A stretch of DNA of 64,000 bases from contig NC_037271.1 in NCBI RefSeq assembly GCF_000002425.4, positions 4,887,582-4,951,581 of the forward strand, read 5' to 3'. Below are positions 1-9,805 of the stretch, in pieces. Under the pieces are notes generated by a model. That model did no database searches. It saw only the letters and a list, made by a program, of their open reading frames with translations, and was not told the origin of the DNA. Positions within the stretch are counted from its first letter, which is position 1, and each line of letters starts with the position of its first letter. This DNA is from Physcomitrium patens. Lineage: Eukaryota; Streptophyta; Bryopsida; Funariales; Funariaceae. Position numbers and translations under genes: made by a program.

Positions 1-1690
1 AATCTTGAGTATTTCATATGAGCACATGTTTTGAATCGTTGCCAAGCTTCTTAGAACATGTCTTTATTAAGATTTGATTTCACGATCACTTATCAACTCA
101 AAAAACAAGAAGGTTTGTTGGACATCTTTTGTAGACATTCTTATCTTGTACCAAAAGAAGGAGATACATCTTTTGATCAATAAAGAATAATTTTCATGAA
201 GCCAAATTATTTTCACCTTTAAGCAATAAAATCAACATTGACTATTGATTCAACTTTTGTCAAGCAAATTCAATCAAGTATGTCTTTTAATCCTTTTGTC
301 TATAATATCAAGAATAATTCTTCTAAGTCTCATGATACTTCCAAGTTTGAGTTCAAGAATAACTTACTCTACTTTGAGGGGCGATAATGCATTCTAGAAG
401 GTAGAACACAATTACATGTTTTTTAAACTCATCATAATTTTTCAGCAGTCGGATATTTTGGATATAAGAAGATTTTAGAGCTAGTATCAAGAGATTTTTA
501 GTAGCCTTAAATATAAAAGGTAGTCAAAGCCTTTGTACAATCATGTAATATTTTTTCAACATCCAAAATTCCTTGCCATCGACTTTATAGACTTATTTAG
601 CCATTACCTATTCTATAACAACTATAGTCTTTTTTTTCTATGGATTTTTTGATAGATCTTCTAATCTTAGATTTGTATGATTTTATATTCATGGTAGTAG
701 ATCATTTTACTAAGATAGTATATTTTATACTATGTACAAAATCTATTAGAGATAAAGAAATAACTAAGCTTTTTTTAAAAAATATCTATTGCTATTATGG
801 ATTGTTTAAGGATATTATATTGGATAGGGGAATTCAATTCATATAAAGATTTTGAAAAATCCTTTTTAAGATTTTAAAAGTGGATATAAATTTCTTTTTG
901 GCTTTTCATCTTCAAATTGATGGATAAATGAAAGGAGTAAATGAAGTTATAGAGTAGTATTTAAGCGATATTATCAACTATCATCAAGATGATTAGACAA
1001 CTCTTTTATCATTGGCAAAGTTTGCACACAATAGGACAGTACATTCTTCCATTCAACAAATATATTTCTTTGCCAATTATCGTTATCATTCATGATTTAA
1101 TATTTTTAACTTTTTAAAAGTTGATAATCTTATAATGAAAGATTTGACATATCGTTTATTAGAGTTGTATGTAACAATGAAGGCGCAGTTAAAAGAAGCT
1201 CAAGAATGAAAAAAAATTAATGTAGATACCTAGTGCAAGGAACAATCACAATTTAATGTAAGTGATAAGGTATGGTTATTTCATTGCAATATTCAGATTA
1301 TTTGTCCTTGCGACAAATTAAACTATTGTAGGTCTAGACCTTTTTCTATTAGTGAATAAATCAATCTTATTGCTTATCAATTACATTTATCAGAGTTTAT
1401 GATGATCCATCTTATATTTCACGTGTCTCTTCTTAAGCCATATATGACAATGAATATCTTGAAAAGAAGACAAATGCCACGTCTCCTTATAGAAGTGGAT
1501 AATAATCAAGAGTCTAAAATAGAAGAAATACTAGATTCAAGGTAACACTAAAATATGTTGGAATATCTTGTTCATTGGCATAGATATGATATTAGTGAAT
1601 ATATATGGGAGTTAGTACAAAATCTTGCAAATACAACAAAGAGAGTTGAGGCCTTTTATCAATAATATTAATAAAAATTAAGATGAAAAA
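1..1690 (+). pseudogene. Family A chromovirus copy A0: 3' part of pol (RNase H end, integrase, chromodomain)
   Basis: The window opens inside the RNase H connection (NLEYF, then LNRCQAS). This is followed by the integrase zinc-binding region, the catalytic core at about 640-1000 (MDF near 640, VVDHFTK, DRGIQF near 828) and a chromodomain at about 1495-1680 (KIEEILDSR, YLVHWHRYDISEYIWEL). The protein would be the 3' half of a Ty3/gypsy polyprotein that integrates the DNA copy and recognises chromatin through its C-terminal chromodomain. Many in-frame stops make it non-functional. Most stops look like C-to-T or G-to-A changes at CAA, CAG, CGA or TGG codons. The 5' part lies outside the window. 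Family placement is firm; domain edges are approximate. Confidence 0.85.
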
Positions 1691-1788
1691 TAACAAATCT
1701 TTGCTATAAAGGAAATAAGATCCAAGAAAGTTAACATTTTATCTTATATCTTTGTTTGTAACTTTGGTATGTTTGTGACGCTAAGGAG

Positions 1789-2214
1789 ATGGAAAACCAA
1801 CAACCTATAGATTTGATTCAAGAACTTTTACTTCTTGACTAATTAAACAAGACATTACAATTGTCACAACCTTCGAGACAACATAATTGAAATAAAGATC
1901 TCCAAAAATAACATGTCCTTGTTCAAATAGATGGCGAGATACAACATATTTGATATCATGACCTTGAAAGAGACTTCCAATGTTTGGTGATTTTATTAGA
2001 GGTAGGATCAACTCCTAGCAATGTTCTAAATGTTTTATTTGAACGAAGTTACGAAGGCTTTAACAATGATTAAATAATAGAGTGGTCTTCTTGTTATAAT
2101 ATACGATACTATCAATGGCTCAAAAGACCTATCAACCATCTTCAAAGAAAATAAAAATCAAAGTATATGGCAAATATAATTCACCGCATCTTGGATTTTA
2201 TCAATACATGTTGA
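1789..2214 (+). pseudogene. ORF3 of family A, copy A0 (unknown accessory frame)
   Basis: A frame of 142 codons starts at ATG (MENQQ) and ends at TGA, about 110 bp past the chromodomain and 38 bp before the LTR. It carries several in-frame stops, at positions where other copies have CAA, CGA or GAA-like codons. Recognisable conserved pieces are LVILLEVG, FERSYEGFNN, RPINHLQR and NIIHRILDF. It aligns codon for codon with the copies at 7600, 23543 and 52155. I do not recognise the protein family and see no clear membrane segment or catalytic motif. The reverse-strand frame that overlaps it is a shadow. Confidence 0.7.
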
Positions 2215-2252
2215 CTGCTTTTCATAAAATTCTTCCCTAGAAGGAGATATAA

Positions 2253-2792
2253 TGTCATGGATATACTATCATGGATATTTATTTACTATAATTATTATCT
2301 AGGTGATAGGAATAAATAAAAGTAGGTAAAAGTAGATTAATTTCATAATATCTTCTAGATGTTGCTTTGACTTTACAAGTATTTATACTTGATTAGTAGG
2401 TTAGAAACTTGGTCAACAAGTTAACCACGTGCCACATATGTTAGTAGCTTGCGGAATAAGCTAACTATGTGGTGCCTACATAGAAAACTTTCCTTGCAAA
2501 TTAAGATACATGTTTTACAAAGTCAATATGTTTTTGGAGGTTCTATAGAATGTCGCCGCATAGCTCCTAAGTAGATAGTATATATAGAAGCAAGAGTGAA
2601 GCCTTCTTCACTCTTGTCAACTCCTTTCTTGCTTATAGTCTAGTTTCAAGGGTCTCTAGTTTTCTTGTCTTTTGGCAATAGCCATTCCAGTTTCTTTCTT
2701 AATATATATATTTAATTATTTCTATTTTTTCATCTTTCTTTGAGAAAAGTGTCACTTGTTTATTTATTTTTATCAAGTTCTTATCTTTGACA
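2253..2792 (+). repeat. LTR of family A shared by copies A0 and A1
   Basis: The LTR begins TGTCATGG and ends CTTTGACA and matches 8072-8630 along its length. A TATA motif (GTATATATAG) lies at about 2577-2586. Immediately downstream, at 2591-2616, is a perfect inverted repeat with 11-bp arms (CAAGAGTGAAG) around a 4-bp loop. The LTR is preceded by the 3' end of A0 and followed by the leader of A1, so it serves as 3' LTR of one copy and 5' LTR of the next. A weak PBS-like string (ATATCAGAGC) lies near 2814, about 20 bp past the LTR end. Confidence 0.85.
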
Positions 2793-3004
2793 GATTGATA
2801 AGAATGCACTTATAATATCAGAGCTTTATCTAATCTTGATTAAAAGTGGATTACTTATTTTTCTTGATAAGACATAAGCGTATTAGAAGTTGTGGATTAT
2901 CCTCTTCTAAATTAATATTGTTCTTAGTATTTTCTTTGTTTTCAAGTCCTCTCTTCTATTTATCTTGAGCAATATTAGACATCTTTTCTTTTCTAAGTGT
3001 TATC

Positions 3005-3990
3005 ATGGCAGAACTTGCTGAAATGAAGAGTGCAATGGCACAAATACAAAAGCAATTGAGGGAGTTAATACTTGCAATGCATCAACTCAATTATCCACCA
3101 CAAGGAGCAATAAGATTGGCATGAAGTGAAGATATAGAAATAATTTAAGCTACTTCAACATCTGCATCGAATCATGTCCCTTCTCTTATGGTGGAACATC
3201 CTTCCAATGTTAGAAAACCAAGAATTTTCCTACCTGAGAAGTTTGATGGCACCAGATCAAAGTTTAGAGGATTTATCAATCAAGTACAACTTGTCATTGA
3301 ACTTCAATTCTAAAGCTATCCAACTCTAAGATTATAAGTTAAATTCATTGATATGCTTCTTTTAGGTTCAGCATTATCATGGTTTTTATCTTTTTTTGAA
3401 CAACGAGATCCATTATTGCATAATCTGGAGGCTTTTTTGGCAGAGTTTTGATCCATGTATAGAGAATATGATGTAATTCATGTTGTAACCAACAAGATCT
3501 ATATTTTGCGACAAAACAATCAATCAGTAATATTGTATCCTTCACAGTTTTAACAACTTGTAATTGATATCAAGTAGAATGATGATGCACTTGTTAGCCA
3601 ATTTTTCTATGAATTACAACATGATGTAAAAAAATTAATGCTCAACTTACTTGATCCTCAAACATTGAGTCAAGCAATTGACTTTGTTGTGAAGTAGAAT
3701 AATTATCTTTTTGAATTTCGATCTAAGAACCATATAAGTGGACCTCAACATTATTATAATTCAATGGCAACATCAACATCTCTTCAATAGATACATTCGA
3801 AATTAGAGGATATAAAAATTGATGTGGTATATTTCAAAGCTCTTACTGAGTAAGAAAAAACTCGTCATCGTCAAGAAGGATTGTGCTTATATAGTGGAGA
3901 ACCTAAACACACTTCTCAACATTGCCCAAAGAAATGATGCAACTATAAAATGAGAAGTATGGCTATCAAAGAAAATAGTATGTCAAAAAA
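3005..3990 (+). pseudogene. Family A gag (capsid and zinc knuckle), copy A1
   Basis: The frame starts at ATG (MAELAEMKSAMAQIQKQL), with a predicted N-terminal helical stretch. A capsid-like region follows (FLPEKFDGTRSKFRGFINQ, LLLGSALSWF). Near 3880-3930 lies a CCHC zinc knuckle, CLYSGEPKHTSQHC, in which the second Cys has become Ser. Gag would package the element RNA. There are about ten in-frame stops, mostly at former CAA, CAG or TGG codons. The start is chosen because it is the first ATG after the leader and begins the conserved frame. Confidence 0.8.
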
Positions 3991-4017
3991 TAAGTTTGTC
4001 CAGCTATAATTGAGACC

Positions 4018-4404
4018 GTGTACCTAAAACCATATACAATATCAAATGAAGGTCCTATTCTCTCCTCAAAATCCTCTCTTTGTTTTATGATAAATATTAT
4101 TTTAGGACCTAAACATCATAAAGCTTCTACCTTGTTAGATTTAGGAGCTTCAACATGTTCCTTAGATGAAGAATTTACTAAAAGATATAACATATTTTTA
4201 ATAATGAAAACTAAACTTGTTCATGTAGAAATCATAGATGGTCATCCATTGACTTTAAGAAATATTATTCATGAAATCTTTCCTATAGAAATAACAACTA
4301 ATGGTCATAGTAGCTTTATAATATTTAATATCATTAGATCTCTCTCTAATCTAATCATTTTAGATTTATCATGGCTAAAAAAATATTATCCTAAAATAGA
4401 TTAG
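4018..4404 (+). pseudogene. Family A retroviral-type aspartic protease, copy A1
   Basis: A stretch of 128 codons without stops contains KASTLLDLGASTCSLDEEF near 4117-4173. This corresponds to the catalytic D-S/T-G-A motif of retropepsins, here with Ser or Thr changed to Leu (DLGA). Downstream, NLIILDLSWLKKYYPKID matches the ILGxxWL-type C-terminal motif of gypsy proteases. It would have cleaved the Gag-Pol polyprotein. The altered catalytic triplet alone should inactivate it. The upstream gag frame and the downstream RT frame are broken by stops. Confidence 0.78.
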
Positions 4405-4639
4405 ACTTCTCGTAGTCTTGACTTTTTTGAAAGTATAACTAAGAGCATAGTTAATCAAGTAGAAAGTCATAAGTCTAGTACAATTAAACCTGTATTTATA
4501 GGTGCAAGAGTTTTTTTATATGCTACAAAAGAAGGATCACCTTGTGTCATTTATCCCGCACTTGTTTCTATCGATAGAAAGACTTCAAGTGGCATTCGAA
4601 GCCAATATCAAGATTTATAAGATGTATTTGAGAAGAAGA

Positions 4640-5880
4640 ATGCAAATACTCTTCTAGAACATCATTCATATGACTGCTCAATTGACCTTCAAGAAGGAAC
4701 AGAACCGCCATTTGGACCAATCTATAATTTATTTTTAAAATGAATTGGCTGAATTCAACGAGTATATTGAAGAGAATCTAGCCAAGAACTTCATACGCCA
4801 TTCCAAATCTTTAGAAGAGCTCTAATTTTATTTGTGAAGAAATAAGATGGATCAATGCAGATGTGTGTCGATTATTGAGGAGTCAACAAAATCATCATCA
4901 AGAACATGTATCCACTACCTTTGATAACTGGACTCCTTGATCAATTGAATCAATCTAAGATCTATACAAAAATAGATCTACGAAGAACATACAATCTGGT
5001 ATGCATCAAAAAAGGTGATGAATGGAAGACTGTAATTTGAACAAGGTATGAATATTTTGAATACAACATCATACCTTTTAGACTTAGAATTGTACTAGCA
5101 GCATTCTAACATCTAATGAATGATGTCTTTTGGGAGTTTTTAGATGATTTTGTTGTCTGTTACCTAGATGACATTTTAATCTATTCTAAGAATACAGAAG
5201 AACATGAACTTCATGTTCGTCATGTGTTACAAAAACTAAGAGATGCGTGACTCTATACCAAGATAGAAAAGTGTGTATTTCATACTATTCAAGTCGACTT
5301 CTCAGGATACATCATTACAAATGATAGATTTATGATAGATCCTAAGAAAATTCAAGCTATTATGGATTGAAAGATCTCAAAAATGGTAAGAGATGTCCAA
5401 TGCCTTTTGAGATTTGCCAACTACTATCGGATCTTCATCAAAGACTTCTCTCAAGTTGCAGCTCCACTTTCACATTTGACTTGTAAAGAAAAACTTCAAT
5501 GGAATCAAGAAGTAGAAGTAGCATTTGAAGCTTTGAAGACAGCCTTTGTTTCTGCACCAATCTTATATTGCATGGACTTTTTTAAGTCATTTTTTTATAA
5601 AAATAGATGCATTAGACTTTTCTTTGGGTGCCGTATTGTCACAAAAAGTAACACATGATAAACTTCACCTAGTAGCTTTTCATTCCAAAAAATTTTCAGC
5701 AGTCGAGATCAACTACAAGATCCACGACAAAGAACTTCTTATAATCATGGATTCATTTCAAGAATGGCGCCATTATCTAGAAGGTGCTCTTTGTTCAGTC
5801 ACAATATATACGGATCACAACAACCTTGAATATTTTATGTTAGTACGTATTTTGAATCGTCGCTAAGCTCATTGAAATAT
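4640..5880 (+). pseudogene. Family A reverse transcriptase and RNase H, copy A1
   Basis: Reverse transcriptase motifs run from about 4690 (GPIYN region) through the MCVDY-like segment near 4860 to the intact catalytic YLDD in [15 protein letters not shown] near 5150-5190. RNase H follows at 5383-5866, with FANYYRIFIKDFSQVAAPLS, IDALDFSLGAVLSQ (first catalytic Asp present), NYKIHDKELL and YTDHNNLEYF. The frame shifts near 5580-5600 in a run of T, so RNase H continues in another frame. This was the DNA-synthesis module of the element; scattered stops show it is dead. Confidence 0.85.
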
Positions 5881-5884
5881 GTCT

Positions 5885-7030
5885 TTGTCAAGATTCAAAT
5901 TCAAGATTACTTATCAACTTGAAAAACAATAAGGTTTGTCAGATGCACTCTCTAGACAATCTTACATTGTACCAAAGAAAAGAGATGCTGCTTTTGATTA
6001 GGAACAAATAATTCTCTTAAAGCCAAAGTATCTTCACCTTTGAGCAATGAAATCAATACTAATTATTGATTCAACTTTCATTAAGAAAGTTCAGTCAAAT
6101 ATATCTTCTGATCTTCTTATATGTGATATTAAGAGAAATTCTTCAAAGTCTTATGATACTTTCAAGTTTGAATTCAAGAAGAATCTACTATATTTTGAGG
6201 GACGTCTATATATTCTAGAAGGTGAAGCTTAGTTACGTATTCTTCAAGCTTGTCATGACTTTCCAACAGCATGATATTTTGGGTATAATAAAACTTTAGA
6301 ACTAATATCTAGAGATTTTTAGTTGTTACAAATGTGTTAGGGTGAAAAAGATTTTTTTAATCATGCGATGTTTGTTTAAGATCAAAACTCCTCGTCATCA
6401 ACCTTATAGACTTCTTCAACCATTACCTATTCTAGAACAACTATGGTCTTCTGTTTCTATGGATTTTATCATAGATCTTCCAATCTCATGTGCTTATGAC
6501 TCTATATTTGTGATAATATATCGTTTTACCAAGACGGCACATTTTATATCATATACAAAATCTATTATAGGTGAAGAAACAAAAAAGCTCTTTCTTGATA
6601 ACATCTATAGCTATCATGGATTATATAAAGATATTATATCGGATAGGAGAATTCATTTTGTATCAAGATTTTGGCGGACTCTTTTTAAGATTATAAAAGC
6701 AGATATAAAACTATCTTCGACATTCTATTTTCAATTTGATGGACAAACAGAGTGTATTAATCAAGTTTGGAAGTAGTATTTATGATGTACCATCAACTAC
6801 CAACAAGATGATTGGACAACTCTTTTACTATTGGCAGAGTTTGATTACAATAATACTGTACATTTTTCTATAAAACAAATACCTTTTTTTGCTAATTATG
6901 GTTATCATCCATGATTAGATACTTTTGACTTTTGAAAAGTTGATAATCCTATGGCAGAAGATTTGGCAAATCATTTATTAGAACTACATACAACAATGAA
7001 GGTGCACTTAAAAGAAGTTCAAAAATAATA
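5885..7030 (+). pseudogene. Family A integrase, copy A1
   Basis: The zinc-binding region lies near 6240-6360 and is damaged: the usual HxxxH is read as H-DFPTA-stop-Y. The catalytic core is readable over 6440-6780: MDFIIDLPISCAYDSIF, then YRFTK where Asp is expected, DIISDRRIHFVSRFWRTLF, and DGQTECINQVW where the third catalytic residue would be Glu. WTTLLLLAEF-like sequence and NYGYHP follow to about 6920. Two of the three acidic residues can still be seen; the Glu position now reads as part of TECIN. The protein would insert the cDNA into chromatin. Confidence 0.82.
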
Positions 7031-7309
7031 AAAGATCAATATAAATGTCTATTAAAAGGAACAACCATTATTTCACATGAGGGATAAGGTATGGTTACTT
7101 CATTATAATATCAAGACCACTTATCCTTGTGACAAGTTTGATTATCATAGACTTAGACCATTTTCTATTTTTATACAAATCAATCCAATTGTATATCGTT
7201 TACACCTATTGGAATTAATGAAAATCCATCAAGTATTCCACATGTCTCTTCTTGAATCATAAAAGACAATGGACATATCAAGAAGAAGACAAACTCCAAC
7301 TCTTCCTAT

Positions 7310-7500
7310 AGAAGTGGACAATATTGAAGAGTTTGAAATAGAAGAAGTCTTAGATTCAAGGTGGCATTGAAATAAATTAGAATATCTTATCTATTGGTAC
7401 AAATATGATATTAGTGAATGCACATAGGAGCTAATAAAGAATCTTACAAATGCAGCAAAGGTGATGGAGGCTTTTCATTGACGACATCCATTAAAATCAA
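7310..7500 (+). pseudogene. Chromodomain at the C-terminus of family A pol, copy A1
   Basis: The segment reads EEFEIEEVLDSRWH, then NKLEYLIYWYKYDISECT, then NLTNAAK. It keeps the chromodomain pattern of a V/I-E-x-I/V-L-D-x-R start followed by a YLVxW core. A chromodomain fused behind the integrase defines chromoviruses, where it directs insertion to marked chromatin. There is one stop at the former R/W position and one where the conserved Trp of TWEP should be. The following 100 bp are variable between copies. Confidence 0.85.
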
Positions 7501-7599
7501 GATAAAAATCTTTCTTATAAAAGAAATAAGATCTACGCAAGATAACATTCTACTTTCAATCTTTATTTGTAGTTTCTTTGTAGTTCTGATGCTAAGGAG

Positions 7600-8022
7600 A
7601 TGGAGAACCAACAACCAACAGGTTTGATTGAAGAACCTTCATTTGTTGATCCATCGAATAAGATATTATGATTCTCACAACCTTCAAGACGACACAATCG
7701 AGATGAAGATCTTCAAGAATGACATGTTTTTCCTTAAATAGATGGTGAGAGACAACAAGTTTGGTATGACAACCTTGGAAGGGACTCCCGATGTTTGGTG
7801 ATTTTACTAGAGGTAGGAACAATTCCTCATGGTGTTCCAAATGTTTTATTAGAAAGAAGTTATAAAGGCCTCAATAACAATCAAATAAATGGGTGGTCTT
7901 TCTACCATGGTATGGGACACTATCGATGGTTTAGAGACCCTATTAATCATCTTAGAAGAGAACAAAGATCAGAATATGTGGCAAATACAATTCACCGCAT
8001 CTTAGACTTCTTCAACATATGA
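7600..8022 (+). pseudogene. ORF3 of family A, copy A1
   Basis: A frame of 141 codons runs from ATG (MENQQPTGLIEE) to TGA. The last 75 codons are open without interruption: LVILLEVGTIPHGVPNVLLE, GHYRWFRDPINHLRREQRSE, IHRILDFFNI. Only three stops occur upstream (TGA, TGA, TAA), where sister copies have CAA-like codons. It begins 133 bp after the chromodomain reference codon, in a different frame from pol, and stops 29 bp before the polypurine tract. The C-terminal part is rich in Arg and Trp. No known family is recognised. This is the best preserved copy. Confidence 0.72.
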
Positions 8023-8050
8023 TCACCGCTCCTCGTGGAATTCGTCTCTA

Positions 8051-8068
8051 GAAAAGAAGGAGGGGAGG
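8051..8068 (+). promoter_or_regulatory. Polypurine tract of copy A1
   Basis: Eighteen consecutive purines (GAAAAGAAGGAGGGGAGG) lie four bases before the 3' LTR start. This is the expected place for the primer of plus-strand DNA synthesis. The decayed equivalent in A0 is near 2238-2249. Confidence 0.8.
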
Positions 8069-8071
8069 TAA

Positions 8072-8630
8072 TGTCATGGACATATATTTACTATAATTTT
8101 TATCTAGGTGATATGAATAAGTAGAAGTAAATAAAAATAGATTAATATCATAATATCTTTTAGAGAAGCTTTTTAGAAGCTTTATAGATGTTGCTTTAAC
8201 TTTACATGTGTTTATACTTGATTGGTAGGTTAGAAACTTGGTCAACAAGTTAACCACATGCCACACATATTAGTAGCTTGCGGAGCAAGTTAACTATGTG
8301 GCGTCTATATAGAAAACTTACCTTGTAAGTTAAGATACATGTTTTACAAAGTCAACACGTTTTTGGAGGTCCTATAGAACGTCGCCATGTAGTTCCTAAG
8401 TAGATAGTATATATAGAGGCGAGAGTGAAGTCTTCTTCATTCTTGTCAAGTCTTTTCTTACTTATAGTCTAGTTTCAAGGGTCTCTAGTTTTCTTTGGTA
8501 ATAGCCATTTCAGTTTTTTTCTTAATATATATATATATATATATATATTTAGCTATTTCTATTTTTTTATCTTTCTTTGAAAAAAGTCTTACTTATTTAT
8601 TTATTTTTATCAAATTCTTGTCCTTGACAT
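8072..8630 (+). repeat. 3' LTR of copy A1
   Basis: It begins TGTCATGG and ends CCTTGACA. Its length is 559 bp against 540 bp for the 5' LTR; the excess is largely a TA run at about 8525-8550. A TATA motif (GTATATATAG) lies near 8407-8416, with a decayed version of the downstream inverted repeat. The two LTRs of A1 differ at many positions, which implies an old insertion. Confidence 0.85.
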
Positions 8631-9159
8631 ATACATATGTATCCTAATAAATACCTATATGATTAAGTAGAAATAGATTAAAATAAATAAAAATAGATTA
8701 ATTTTATAATACCTTCTAAAAAAACTTTTTAGAAGCTTCATAGATGTTGTTTTGACTTCACATATATTTGTAGTTGATTGATTGGTTAGAAACTTAGTCA
8801 AAAAATTAATCACATGTTGATAGGTTACAAAATAAGGTAATTATTTGACGTACATATAGAAAACTTGCCTTGTAAGTTAAGTTACATGTCTTGTAAAGTC
8901 AACTCGTTTTGGAGGTCTTATAGGACATTGCTACATAGTTCTTAGTTAAGAATATATATAAAGGTAAAAATGAAGCCTTCTTCATTCTTATCAATGCGTT
9001 TTTAGTCTTTAGTCTTGTTTCAAGTCTTTCTAGTCTTCTTGTTTATGGCAATAGCCATTCTAGTTCAATATTTAATCATATTTGAGTAACTTTTTAGTTC
9101 TTTTCAATGATACTAAAATATATTGAGGATTTCTTTCTTCAAGAGTCATGTCCTTGATA
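8626..9159 (+). repeat. Solo or truncated LTR of a family A subtype
   Basis: Directly abutting or overlapping the end of the A1 LTR is a second, diverged LTR in the same orientation. It begins TGACATATACAT, includes a TATAT motif near 8950 followed by AATGAAGCCTTCTTCATT, and ends TCCTTGATA. Its first 100 bp match the subtype whose reverse copies lie at 16797 and 19516 (CTAATAAATACCTATATGATTA shared in part). No coding remnant follows; a leader-like 110 bp comes before the next, inverted LTR. Confidence 0.7.
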
Positions 9160-9269
9160 ATAGACTTGATTCATAATTTTATTAAGTTAATTCTTGTAAT
9201 TAATGTATAAAATATAATCTCATATTTTTGAGTGGTTTTTAATTATGTTAGAATTTTTTTTATATAATA

Positions 9270-9805
9270 TTAAGGACATGAATCTCAAAGAAAGAAATCT
9301 TAAATACACTCTTGTGTAACTCAATAAGACTAAAAAATCACTTAAAATAGTAACATATTGAACTAAAATGGCTATTATCAAAGACAAGAAGACTAGAAAG
9401 TCTTGAAATAAGATTTAGGATTCAAAAGACATTGATAAGAGTGAAAAAGGCTTTATTCTTATGTACATATATATTTTTTAATTAAGAGTTATATAGTAAT
9501 ATTCTATAAGATGTTGAATATGTAATGACTTTGCTAGACACATGTTTTAATTTATAAATCAATTTGTCTATATGTGCATTATATAGTTAGCTTGTTCCAC
9601 AAGCTACTAATATGTATGATACATAGTTAAGTTGTTGACCAAATATCTAGCCTACCAATTAATTATAAATCCGTATAAAGTCAAAATAGCATCTATAAAG
9701 CTTTTAAGAAGCTTATTTATAAGATATTATGAAATTAATCTACTTTTATTTATTTCTATTTAATCATATGGATAATTATTGAAATAAATATATATGGCCA
9801 TGACA
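9270..9805 (-). repeat. Inverted LTR, 3' LTR of the reverse-strand element in the left arm
   Basis: Read on the minus strand it begins TGTCATGGCC at 9805 and ends near 9270. It directly follows the 3' end of the reverse-strand internal region (minus-strand GATAATG before the LTR). It faces the plus-strand LTR at 8626-9159, so the two can fold as an imperfect stem. It is not part of the 5.1-kb inverted repeat: the LTR next to the right arm (42476) is clearly different. Confidence 0.75.

Larger units (their letters stand above)
2253..8630 (+). mobile_element. Full-length but dead chromovirus, copy A1
   Basis: The order is LTR (2253-2792), leader, gag, protease, reverse transcriptase, RNase H, integrase, chromodomain, ORF3, polypurine tract and LTR (8072-8630). 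This is the usual Ty3/gypsy chromovirus order plus one additional 3' frame. There is no convincing target-site duplication: the five bases before the 5' LTR (TATAA) belong to the end of A0, and TATAC follows the 3' LTR. This fits a tandem LTR-internal-LTR-internal-LTR arrangement better than a separate insertion. Every frame has stops and at least one frameshift, so it is not autonomous. Confidence 0.88.

Noticed and set aside
1805..2011. Reverse-strand frame over ORF3 (also 7592-7840)
   Set aside because: It mirrors the conserved plus-strand frame; conservation of codon pattern and neighbouring order support the plus strand.
2248..8635. TATAA/TATAC as target-site duplication of copy A1
   Set aside because: The left five bases belong to the conserved pre-LTR segment of copy A0, and the match is imperfect.
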